Shown here piece after piece: positions 1 to 8,708 of a DNA stretch of 25,176 nucleotides. This stretch comes from Entrophospora sp. SA101 (lineage: Eukaryota; Glomeromycota; Glomeromycetes; Entrophosporales; Entrophosporaceae), in the NCBI GenBank assembly GCA_958430865.1, contig CAUDNR010002524.1, positions 25,514 through 50,689 of the forward strand, written 5' to 3'. The notes below the pieces were generated by a model that saw only the letters and a program-made list of their open reading frames with translations, ran no database searches and had not been told where the DNA came from. The position numbers and the translations under genes were made by a program. Positions within the stretch are counted from its first letter, which is position 1. Every line of letters starts with the position of its first letter.

Positions 1-343
1 GAAAGTAATATATTATTATTATTTATCATTATCACTATTATTATTATCATCATCATTATTATATTAGCAATAGTACTAGTAAAGAACAATTTTTACTTTG
101 TCGTCATAAAATTTCACAAATGTTAAATGCAATTTTAAAAAATTGTAATGAATTAAAAGCAAATATTTATAATACGATTTTAGGAACGTTGGGACCTTAA
201 ATATACGATATTAAAAGGTTTAAAACATGTATTGTTATATAGAGAATTTAATTCTCTAAACCTTTTATTCATAAGTGAAAAGCTGTTTTATTTCGTTTGA
301 AGAATAATAACTAGAGTGATGGATGGATAATCGTCACACGAGG
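1..343. other. A+T-rich intergenic DNA, no gene seen
   Basis: The first 60 bases are an imperfect trinucleotide array (ATT/ATC type). The rest is A+T-rich with a short palindromic hairpin near 240-257 (AGAGAATT / AATTCTCT). No reading frame with recognisable protein content was found on either strand. Confidence 0.6.
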
Positions 344-391
344 GGTTGGCACACTGTTAACCGGTTAAAGAATTTTTGCGCGGTGCCAACC
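344..391. repeat. Hairpin enclosing left copy of a 28-bp inverted repeat
   Basis: GGTTGGCAC (344-352) pairs with GTGCCAACC (383-391). The intervening loop contains the palindrome TTAACCGGTTAA. Bases 357-384 reappear inverted at 1857-1884 with one mismatch. The stretch is clearly richer in G+C than its surroundings. It may be one end of a mobile element or a dispersed palindromic repeat. Confidence 0.6.
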
Positions 392-1119
392 TCTACGCCA
401 CACAATCTTTTGAAAATTTGTATTTATGATTATTTCTTGCCTTTTATTATTCATTATTACTATTTTTATTGCTGCTAGTAGTAGTTATAGTGAGTGTTTG
501 GCATCTTCAATAAGCAAATTTATATCATGACGTCTTCATTTATTATTGCTATTATTAGTGTTGCGATTAATTTTAACTTTTAACAAATTATTGTTATGAT
601 TATTCATTGGATCTTTGCATTATGAGTAAGTTTGTTATAATTGTCCAATAGCATTTTACGATACGAAAAAATGATTATTTTGAATCATTAAAACAGGAAA
701 TGTTCTCGGATTATGAAAATAACATAAAAACCTACCAAATAACCTACCACGAACCATGCGGTTCTTTTCAATAAAACCGAAAGGACATCAAGAAACGATA
801 AATAATGGAAAAAGAAGATGAATAATCAAACAAATCTTGGAACCGAAAGAAAGGAAAAGACTTGAAAAACGTTGATGATGATTAAGTTGGTAAATCAAAG
901 AAGGTCGGCCGTTTTTCAACGATCAAAAAGAATTAGGGGTTCAAAAGGGTATCGGTCGAATGTTCTCGTTTTACTCGAGAGAAAAACGAACAGACAAGAG
1001 AAAAGAATACGCATATCATACAATATAAATCGATATAATGGTACCAAAACCAAAAAAGAGATGAATCGCGTGACCAAATTTGGTAAGGATTGGCTGTTGA
1101 ATAATAAAATAGTTTTTAG
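392..1119. other. Intergenic DNA, no supported gene
   Basis: The longest frame (872-1129, +, 85 codons) is basic, has no recognisable domain and runs into the terminal repeat of the adjacent MITE, so it is not called as a gene. Nothing else was recognised. Confidence 0.5.
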
Positions 1120-1127
1120 GGTTAATT

Positions 1128-1342
1128 AGGACCTCGGACAATTATAATTGAACTGGTATTTGAGAAAAGTGGGTAGCGATCTTGTTAAAACACCAGTCAG
1201 ATCTTCAAGCATTTACATAATAAAAATTGGGTTTTTAAAAAAATGGCCCAAAAAGGAACTCGCTAGCTATTTTTAGTAAGATATTCTGTCAACTTTTTAT
1301 GTTTTCTTACATACCAGTTCAAATATGATTGTCCGAGGTCCT
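1128..1342. mobile_element. hAT-like MITE with 8-bp target-site duplication
   Basis: A 215-bp non-coding element starts AGGACCTCGGACAAT and ends with the reverse complement ATTGTCCGAGGTCCT. The terminal inverted repeats extend to about 40 bp with roughly four mismatches in the first 36. It is flanked by a perfect direct repeat GGTTAATT at 1120-1127 and 1343-1350. An 8-bp duplication is the usual signature of hAT-superfamily insertion. The element has no coding capacity and would need a transposase in trans. Superfamily assignment rests on duplication length only. Confidence 0.85.
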
Positions 1343-1350
1343 GGTTAATT

Positions 1351-1856
1351 ATTATTCCACTGACCTGTTACACAAAGGATACGCGTTTACAGCAATCAAT
1401 TGTGTAGGGATTTGTAATTATTGAAATGATTATGAATATTCAAAATAAATACAAGTATTTGAATAATTACGAATATCTGAAATAATAATTATGTATTATA
1501 ACTATAACCCCAAATTGCAAGTGTACCACCACCACCATCAGATGATGACAATGGTGATTTAAGAACACGATAAGATTCCTCTAAAAATTTAGGCAACAAG
1601 ATCAGACAAAGTGAACAGGGATCAAGTTAAAAAATAAAATATAAATAAAAATCCAAGTCATGTGCCCACTAATTTATTATTGGTCGAAATTATGCGTAGA
1701 AATCAATAACAAACAAAAATTATATATAATTATAAAATGACAACTGTTGAAGAAATTCAAAACGAAATAAAAGATGCAAACATGATGTTGAAAAAGGCAG
1801 GGGATGTGTGAAGACGTTTGAAGGAAGGAAGGGCGACGGGAAGTGACTGAAGGAGT
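1351..1856. other. Intergenic DNA with a minor broken ORF
   Basis: A/T-rich sequence. A short + strand frame opens at ATG 1737 (MTTVEEIQNEIKDANMMLKK) and stops at 1809-1811. The same frame continues with plausible charged sequence after the TGA, so it may be a decayed coding fragment. No family was recognised. Confidence 0.35.
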
Positions 1857-1884
1857 ACCGCGCAAAAGTTCTTTAACCGGTTAA
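1857..1884. repeat. Right copy of the 28-bp inverted repeat
   Basis: Reverse complement of 357-384 with a single mismatch. It holds the self-complementary core TTAACCGGTTAA preceded by ACCGCGCAAAA. The two copies are 1.5 kb apart and enclose the MITE at 1128-1342. No target-site duplication was found outside them. Confidence 0.75.
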
Positions 1885-2878
1885 TTTAGTCACGTGAAAA
1901 ATTTTAATTGGTAAATTCAACCGTTCGTTACTAAATAATCACACGCCTGTTGAACTTTATTATTATACATTTCGTAGATGGTTATGATAGGAATTTAATT
2001 GACATTTAATCTAAATTTTATTTAGTCAAAATCAATCTCACAATAAAGATTATTTCTTTTCAAAAATAAAAGCTCATTAACAAGTTTAGATGCTAAACAT
2101 GTACACTTGGGATTTATTTGATTACCAGCATCACTGAAAAGCCTTTCAGCAGGTACAGATGTTGCTGGTATTGACAAATATTTTTGGATATTTTTGAAAG
2201 AATTGGAAACTCATTTTTCCTTGTTTCCCACCAAGCCCAAGGATTTTCTGATTGATGTGCCAAAGGAGTTAAATGAAGATCCAAATATTTATCCACTTCA
2301 GATATCTCATCATCTTATTCAATATCAAAATTGATTCAAAAAAATTAGATGAATAACTTTATGTTTCTGACAAATTTGAAGAATTTTCATTTACTGAAAT
2401 TTCATTTTCCTCATATTGTAGATAAATTTCTTTTAATTTTTCTATTGTGTTTTGTTTAGTGTTGTAATCAAATAAAGACAATCTTTTCAAATGAGGATCC
2501 AATATAGTTGCCAGTAAACTAAGATCTGAAGTTTATCCCAATAATCAAATAGAAAATTATAAATTTTTTGCTGAAAATTTAATGCAACATTGTTAAGATT
2601 TGGTCTTGGTGGAATTGAAGTTCATGATCAGGTAAAATGTTTATGAATTAATGGTTCATTATTGCTGAAACACTTTGGGCAAAAATTACTTTTTTATAAG
2701 CCCAAACTATTTTTTGTTATTAGCTGAAATTTGGTGAAATTACTTTAAAGTTGTTTAAGTTAAAATAAGTTGATTGGTATAGTTTTTTAATGTTCATGTT
2801 ATAAAAAATACTGGGAAGCCGAAATTGCCCAAATTAGTTTGGGCTTTGAGAAAACAGTTTGGACTGGAAACCTTATTG

Positions 2879-2907
2879 TCATCATCATCATCATCATCAT
2901 CATCATT
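2879..2907. repeat. (ATC)n microsatellite inside hAT pseudogene
   Basis: About nine tandem ATC/GAT units. On the transposase strand they would read as a run of Asp, following a possible splice acceptor (TTTTTAG) just upstream. Confidence 0.85.
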
Positions 2908-3357
2908 GTCACTGGTATCATCATCACCTAAAAACAAATTATTTAGAAATTATTATAACATATTATAATCAAAAATACACACTTATATCAAATTCTTTAT
3001 CATCCTGCTCTTCTCCACATGCAAACTTTACTTTTAATTTTTGTATAATTAGATACATTAATGATAAAGTGGGATATCAAGCACCAGAAAAAAAGTTGTT
3101 GCCTCTTCAAAAGGTTTAAGAAGTAACAAAATTTTTTCTAGTAATTCCCATTCATAATTCTTCAATAATAAATATTTAAGCATATGAGCATCAGATTTAG
3201 AATCTTTTCCAGGCTCATAAGGTAAAGTATTTGCCAACCATTCAATTGACTTTTGCAACTTCAACAATCTAATCCATGAATTATAAGATGCATTCCACCT
3301 TGTTTTAACAGCTGCCACATTTCTTAATATGTTTATATTGTTTAAATTAGTTTTTTT

Positions 3358-3358
3358 G

Positions 3359-3389
<31 letters not shown>

Positions 3390-3391
3390 CT
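3358..3391. repeat. Second (ATC)n microsatellite inside hAT pseudogene
   Basis: About ten tandem CAT/ATG units within the transposase remnant. It lies between the segment ending near 3450 and the TRWNASY segment, so the expansion falls within the former coding region and accompanies a change of frame. Confidence 0.85.
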
Positions 3392-3934
3392 ACCATTATC
3401 ATTATTGTTATTACCATTATCATTTCCATCATCATTACTTTGAAAATGTATTAAATTATTCTGACCCAAATCTTGTTGATGACAGAAATTTCTAATTGGG
3501 CATTATTTAACCTTTCAGTTTGTTTTGGAGATGATGTGAAAAATTTAACCAATTTTTTAAATCTTTTGACATATGGTTTGATTGATCCAAGTGCTTTATT
3601 TATAGTTAATTGAAGTACATGAGCAGTGCATGGAATTCGTTCAACTTCTTCCCACAACTCAAATGCTTTTTTCATGTTACTTCCATTATCAGTTATGCCA
3701 CAAATTAATTTCCCTTCAAGCCCAAATTCATTAATTTTATTTTTTAGATATTCAAGAATTGTTTGATTTGAATGTGGATTAATTATTAAAATAAATAAAT
3801 TATAATTCTTTTTTTAAATATATATTTTTTCTATCTTGACTCCAATTTTCAGGTGATGAATTAATATACTCTGAATTTATTTTATGAATTTTATGAGTTT
3901 TGTTGAATTTATATTAAAGATTGGTTATTACTAA

Positions 3935-4261
3935 ATTCTGACAAATTGTGTATGTTCAATTAATTTGGAGAGTTTGCAACCAGAATGTTTAGTTGTTAGC
4001 AAAGATAACTTTGTAAAATTTTATGGAATGTGTACTCATCTTGTGCACAATTTGCCGCAATTAAGGTTTACAACCCTTTGCATTTTCTTTCCTTATATTA
4101 ATTCAGCAAACCTTTGGGAATTGAAGGTTTTAGATGGTGTGGGAGAAATAATTGCAAATGAAGTTTCAAGTGAGCGTGATAAAAGAAAATTTGATGTTGA
4201 TGATTTATGTAAATATATTAAAAAATTCCCAAAAATATCTTTAGATCGTATAAAGTTCTAG
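3935..4261 (+). CDS. Unrecognised ORF fragment, no clear start
   Basis: An open frame of about 108 codons runs from just after a stop at 3932-3934 to TAG at 4259-4261. Its first ATG is internal (near 4023). The C-terminal half has an ordinary protein composition (VLDGVGEIIANEVSSERDKR, then DVDDLCKYIKKFPKISLDRI), unlike the random frames around it. I recognise no family. It could be the last exon of a gene whose 5' part was lost or replaced by the hAT copy, or a remnant of a repeat-encoded protein. It lies immediately downstream of the transposase 5' boundary, on the opposite strand. Confidence 0.35.
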   Translation: MLTNCVCSINLESLQPECLVVSKDNFVKFYGMCTHLVHNLPQLRFTTLCIFFPYINSANLWELKVLDGVGEIIANEVSSERDKRKFDVDDLCKYIKKFPKISLDRIKF

Positions 4262-5299
4262 CCAGAACTTAAAAACTATAACATAAAAATTTAACCAAGT
4301 ATATGAAATGCTAATAAACTCTGATATGGAATATATACATTTTACATCAAAGGAGTAATAACATGCACAATTCTAAAAATACAAATTTACACTTGTAGCT
4401 AATTGCATATTTAATGAAGTTAAATATATAAGCATGTACTTTTTATAAAATTATATACATATAGGGATAAGTGTAATAAATATGAAAAAATAATTGGTTT
4501 TTTAGAGAAAAGTTATAAATGTGGAACCCTTTCAAGCTCTTTCCGAGTTTGAACAAGACATATTTTTAATGACACAGATTAAAGCAATGAATTGTGGATT
4601 AATAAGTACTAGTAGACGCCTTAAAATTTATTATTGTTGTTGTTTATTATATTCGAAATATTTATGACCATCATTATTTGTTTTTTTTTACTTGAAATAA
4701 AGATTTTTGAGATATTAAATGATCGGTAAAAATTATATATAGCTCATAGATGGAAATCATCATTTAAAAATTTGGACAGTCATATGAAAATTTAGAACAT
4801 AGGTGCCACGCATCATATAAAAATGATATTGGCCGATGGCGCAGAAAATGATGGTTTCTTTAGAGATACATAATAAAGAAGTAGAAACTATGATCCATTA
4901 TTATTATTATATTTTAGTATTAAAAAAAAAAATAAAAAAAAATATTAAATAGCACTAAAACAATTTTTTTTTTATATTTCTTCTATTGCCCATCGTTACT
5001 TTATTGATAATTTGTTATTCCCAACCTAATTGACCCACCAATTCAACAATTTGGGCTTCTGTCCATCAAGATGAGAGGAGCAAAAATATAGTTTTTCTTC
5101 AATAGTTGTAGTTCTCCTTTTTTTTGATTTACTAGGATCTATTATTAGAATTATTTCATTATTATTCGTGTTCTCCAACCGAGTCTGATGTGCGATTTTT
5201 CAGCTGAATGTTGATCCAGGTAACAAATATCTGAAAATTGAAAAGCGTGGACCAGAATAGTTTTAATTTTTTTACCTAAAAAAGGAAATTCATTAGTAA
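4262..5299. other. Intergenic DNA, decayed coding traces only
   Basis: Mostly A/T-rich with poly-A and poly-T runs near 4920-4970. On the minus strand around 5000-5130 short frames read KSKKRRTTTIEEKL and WTEAQIVELVGQLGWE, the latter resembling a Myb/SANT helix. They lie in different frames and have no continuous gene model, so they are only noted. Confidence 0.4.
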
Positions 5300-5301
5300 T
5301 A

Positions 5302-5689
5302 TAGTGCAGGACATCTGTAACGGTCAATGATTATCACATGATTTTAAAAGCTTATAACTCCTTATTAAAAAAATTAAAAAAAAAAATAAACCGATAAAAT
5401 TAAAGCTAAAGACCTAAGCTTCATTTCCATCGGTTTACTTTTTCATTTTATTAGAAAAGTTTTGAGTTATAAGGCTTGAAAGTTAGAACATTTTATATAT
5501 GTCTATATGTAAATTGTAAAATTTCGGAATGATATTCCCTTGTGGTTTCCTAAAAGGTTGATGATCGGCTTAAAAATTTTCCGTGATACAGACAATCTTT
5601 CCAATAAAAGGAATATGATTACTTAAATTAGAAAGATCTTCTAAAATTTTAAGTTTCGGACTATTGACCATTATAGATGTCCTGCACTG
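5302..5689. mobile_element. Tc1/mariner-like MITE (TA-flanked)
   Basis: A 388-bp element with inverted termini: the left end reads (T)AGTGCAGGACATCT and the right end AGATGTCCTGCACTG. About 28 bp match with three mismatches. It is flanked by TA at 5300-5301 and 5690-5691, the duplication typical of the Tc1/mariner superfamily. The interior is also foldback in nature: AAACCGAT pairs with ATCGGTTT, and CTTATAACTC pairs with GAGTTATAAG. It has no coding capacity. A TA dinucleotide is weak evidence in A+T-rich DNA, so the superfamily is an inference; the paired ends are directly visible. Confidence 0.75.
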
Positions 5690-5789
5690 TAGAAGAACAT
5701 GTGAATTGACACTAATGTTTAAATTTCAGTGTGTATTTCTACAAATTTAGAAACTATCTGCAGAAAACTACTAATGTATGATGTTACAC

Positions 5790-5813
5790 CCGCACATTGA
5801 ATTTTATACATAG
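5790..5813. repeat. Half-hairpin copy of a dispersed repeat
   Basis: The 24 bases beginning CCGCACATTGAATTTTATAC match 18768-18791 at 20 of 24 positions. The copy at 18.7 kb is a complete hairpin; here only remnants of the left arm (ATGTAT, ATGT) survive just upstream. Confidence 0.55.
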
Positions 5814-5817
5814 CTAG

Positions 5818-5957
5818 CCTTGTCATGGTGGATGCGCAGGACACATAAAAAAGAATTCATTTATGCCAGCCAATCGCGCCATAATAAAACGGATTTTTTA
5901 AAATCGGCAATATTGCGAATTTAATTAAAAATCCACTGCGGCAAGACAAGATGCCCG
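5818..5957. repeat. Small foldback element, tentative
   Basis: CTTGTC followed by TGGAT near the left end pairs with ATCCA and GACAAG near the right end. Inside, GGATTTTTTAAA pairs imperfectly with TTTAATTAAAAATCC. The segment is G+C-richer than its flanks (GCCAGCCAATCGCGCC). The pairing is interrupted, so this is a weak call. Confidence 0.35.
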
Positions 5958-6753
5958 ACATCTTGAATATGTTTAGTTTGCCAAAAGAATTCTCATAAAC
6001 ATTATAGTATGCAATTTGCAACTCAAATTTTTGTTAATGGTGCAAGGCAACGACACAACTTCTTTTATAATTAAACTTCATTAACGAGCACGAGAAAATT
6101 TCATCATCAATAGTATTTTTTTCTACCAGTTTATGTTTCTTTTTCTTATTGTTAAGCAAGCAACAAAATAAATAAATAAATAAATTCATCAAAACAGACA
6201 GATCATACCAACCATTATTTAATTCAGTATTAACGGAAACATTCGATTCGGGCTTATCATCATCATAAAACATAAACCTAAAAAACCATTGAAATTCAAT
6301 GATTCGTGTAAATTTCCAGTTCAAATAACCAACCAAATCTATCAATAGAATGAATGTTCATCTAACGGATATTAGAGCCTCATTCGTTAAATGAGAGTAA
6401 TTGTTTTGCGGCATATGTTATCTATCTCATCTTTTACAATTGTCTTGACAGTTTTGGATCCATTGGGAATATTTTTACTTTTGAATTAAAAGGAGGGGTA
6501 ATTCCCAAAAATGTAAAATAAAAATTTGTGGATGGATGATCGATCAGTAATCATACTCTTTCATACATATTCATCACTACACTCGGGTTATATGTTTAAG
6601 TATTTAAGATCTACATTCCCCATACATGAACAATAGATACACAGGTGTTCTATAATTAATTAAAAAAATGAAAATGTTGCTTCATAATGATTGATTTAAT
6701 TAGTTATGACGATTTAAATTATCCAAACAGATGATTCTCAATATTTTCGTTTG
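5958..6753. other. Intergenic DNA upstream of the transporter gene
   Basis: No gene is supported. A minus-strand frame at 6345-6034 (103 codons) contains FRFMFYDDDKPES and NNGWYDLSVLMN but has no recognised domain, and its middle is a simple (AAAT)n-derived run. Confidence 0.4.
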
Positions 6754-6762
6754 TATATAAAG
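6754..6762 (+). promoter_or_regulatory. Candidate TATA element of transporter gene
   Basis: TATATAAAG lies about 264 bp before the transporter ATG and is followed by long pyrimidine tracts (6832-6885, CTTTCTCTCTTTC). Pyrimidine tracts are common in fungal promoters and leaders. The distance implies a long 5' UTR if this is the true TATA box. No transcript evidence is available. Confidence 0.35.
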
Positions 6763-7025
6763 ACTCGAAAATGATTTCTAAAACAAAAATTCCTTTATTA
6801 TAATAAAAAACAATAATAATAAATAATAATCTTCTTTTTTTTCCTTAAATAAAAGTTGATTGCTTTCTCTCTTTCTTTTTTTTCATCTTGGCTAGATTAT
6901 AACAATTTAATCGTTTCTTTAAACATTCATCTCTTTCATTCCATTTTTAAATAACAAAGAAAGGTTAAGAGAGAAAGCATTCAATAACATATATATAACG
7001 CACACGCACACACACGCAATTCAAA

Positions 7026-8125
7026 ATGCCTGAAGAACATTACATATCAGATCATATCTCCAGTAAACCAGGAAAACCTATACCTCGTAGTCATACTGTT
7101 GTAAGACGTCATGCTCCAAAACTTGGTAATCCAACTCCACTTGGTCTTTCTGCTTTCGCATTATCGGTTATGGTCGTGTCCTTTTATAATATGCAATCAC
7201 TTGGTGTCGTTGTACCAAATGTTGTAGTTGGTGTTTCTATGTTCACCGGTGGTGTAGTACAAGTATGCAAAATAACCTTTTTAGTCTGTTACCATAAATA
7301 GTAATTTTTAATTAATTAATTAATTTTAAATTGCAAAATAGTTTGCTGCTGGCATGTGGGAATTCAGAGTTGGAAACACCTTTGGTGGTACAGGATTTTC
7401 TGCTTTTGGTGGTTTCTGGACTTCCTTTGGTGCTCTTTATATCCCATCATTTGTAAGTATTTATGATGAAGAAAATCATATGGATTCTAATAAATTCATT
7501 TATTTACTTACTTGTTTATTTTTTTCCTAGGGAATTGAAAAAGCTTTTGAGAATCATTTTTATTCAGTCAATAACATTGTAGACCCTAACAATTCAACCT
7601 TACATTGGGACCCTAGCACTGATTCGGTGTACAATAATGCATTAGGATTATACTGTGTCGCCTGGCTCATATGTAAGTATTATATATATTACATATTATG
7701 CAAATTGTAACTAATAATAACTCTGATTTGAATAATAATAATGATTTTATTATTATTATTATTTTTTCAGTCACATTCATTTTCACATTAGCTTGCATGC
7801 GTACAAGTGTCGGAGTTTTATCAGCTTTCATCTTTTTAACATTTACTTTCTTGGCATTGTCAATTGGTCATTTCACACTTAATAATTCCATTATAAAAGT
7901 CGGCGGTATTCTTGGACGTATGTATTTTTTGCGTCATTTTCTTTTTTTTTTCTTTTTTTTTTTTTTCGTAAAATTTTTTTAATTATTGATTAAAAATTTT
8001 TTTTTAAAATATATATAGTTATCACATCGTGCATAGTATGGTATTGTACAGCTGCCGTATTATTGACACCAGACCTTTCACCAATAGGCCTACCACTTGG
8101 TGATTTAAGTCGTAAAACTGTTTAA
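7026..8125 (+). CDS. GPR1/FUN34/YaaH family membrane transporter
   Basis: Five exons join cleanly: 7026-7262, 7342-7452, 7531-7672, 7771-7917, 8019-8125, giving 247 residues. The family signature NPTPLGLSAFALS is at about residues 35-47, and FGGTGFSAFGGFW follows in exon 2. These match AceTr (GPR1/FUN34/YaaH) proteins, six-helix plasma or intracellular membrane proteins. Yeast Ato/Ady2 and bacterial SatP members move acetate or succinate, and Ato proteins are linked to ammonium export. The charged N-terminus (MPEEHYISDHISSKPGKPIP) is typical of fungal members. Hydrophobic stretches fill the remainder, and length agrees with the family. Introns are short (78-101 bp) with GTAAGT- or GTATG-type donors. 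Substrate cannot be read from sequence; acetate is the leading guess. Confidence 0.93.
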
Positions 8126-8708
8126 AAAATATAAAAATTCTATATATAATATAAAAAATTTAATGATAATGATTAATTAATGAAGTAACGAAAATAAAAT
8201 TAGAAAATATGTATATATATATATATTGATTTATTATATATATATATTTATTTATTATTTATTATTTATTATTTATTTATTATATTTAATTAAAAGAGAT
8301 TTCTGATTTAAATCATATCAGAAAAAAAACCTCGACGCGTTTGTTGCATTAAACAATCAATGTGATCACACCATGCCTTTAATATTATATTCACAATATG
8401 CATATTTATGTTTTAAATCTTTTTTTTTTTGGTTTATAATAATTATATTAGTTAAAAAAGATTTGCATAAAATTTAATGGCATTTTTTTTTCATGGTGGT
8501 ATCTTTTTTTGATTTTGATTTTTTTTTTTTCTTCACACGCTTAGAGCATTAAGAATTCTGTCACATATATATATACATATATATATATATGACTATAACA
8601 TTCATTCTTTACTTTTTTTTTTCTAAAATAAAAAAATAATATAATATTATTTTAATTTAATTATTTAAATAATTTACACATTTATTAAAAAAATAAAATA
8701 AAATCAAA
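8126..8708. other. Intergenic spacer with TA repeats and poly-T tracts
   Basis: It contains (TA)n runs at about 8211-8250 and 8563-8590, (TTTA)n at 8249-8285 and several poly-T tracts. The run at 8563-8590 is about 120 bp before the next ATG and could serve as a TATA-rich core promoter for the secreted repeat protein. No gene was found. Confidence 0.5.
8193..8198 (+). terminator. Possible poly(A) signal of transporter gene
   Basis: AATAAA lies 68 nt after the stop codon. In such A+T-rich DNA the hexamer is common, so support is weak. Confidence 0.3.

Larger units (their letters stand above)
2022..3780 (-). pseudogene. hAT-superfamily transposase pseudogene
   Basis: Read on the minus strand, successive frames give hAT transposase landmarks in order: GITDNGSNMKKAF and IPCTAHVLQLTINKAL near 3700-3600; TRWNASYNSWIRLLKLQ near 3290; LLLLKPFEEAT near 3110; YPTLSLMY near 3070; LLATILDPHLKRL near 2500; NPWAWWETRKNEFPILSKIS near 2230; and IPATSVPAERLFSDAG, the C-terminal dimerisation signature, near 2150. 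The reading ends VNELLF...DFD at a stop at 2024-2022. The copy is broken by single-base losses in homopolymers (near 3090 and 2192), an in-frame TGA at 3079-3077, further stops near 2375 and 2318, and acidic (GAT)n runs. The N-terminal DNA-binding part was not found upstream of 3780. A product is not expected. Confidence 0.85.

Noticed and set aside
872..1129. 85-codon basic + strand ORF
   Set aside because: No domain or splice context, and its 3' end is the terminus of the MITE at 1128; composition is that of random A-rich sequence.
2879..3391. Regular ATC arrays considered as a CRISPR-like or satellite array
   Set aside because: They are plain trinucleotide microsatellites without spacers, inside a transposase remnant.
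5000..5130. Myb/SANT-like helix (WTEAQIVELVGQLGWE) on the minus strand
   Set aside because: Only one helix-length match, with neighbouring fragments in other frames; too short to call a gene or pseudogene.
6034..6345. 103-codon minus-strand ORF
   Set aside because: No recognisable domain; the middle derives from a simple repeat and no upstream exon or promoter is seen.
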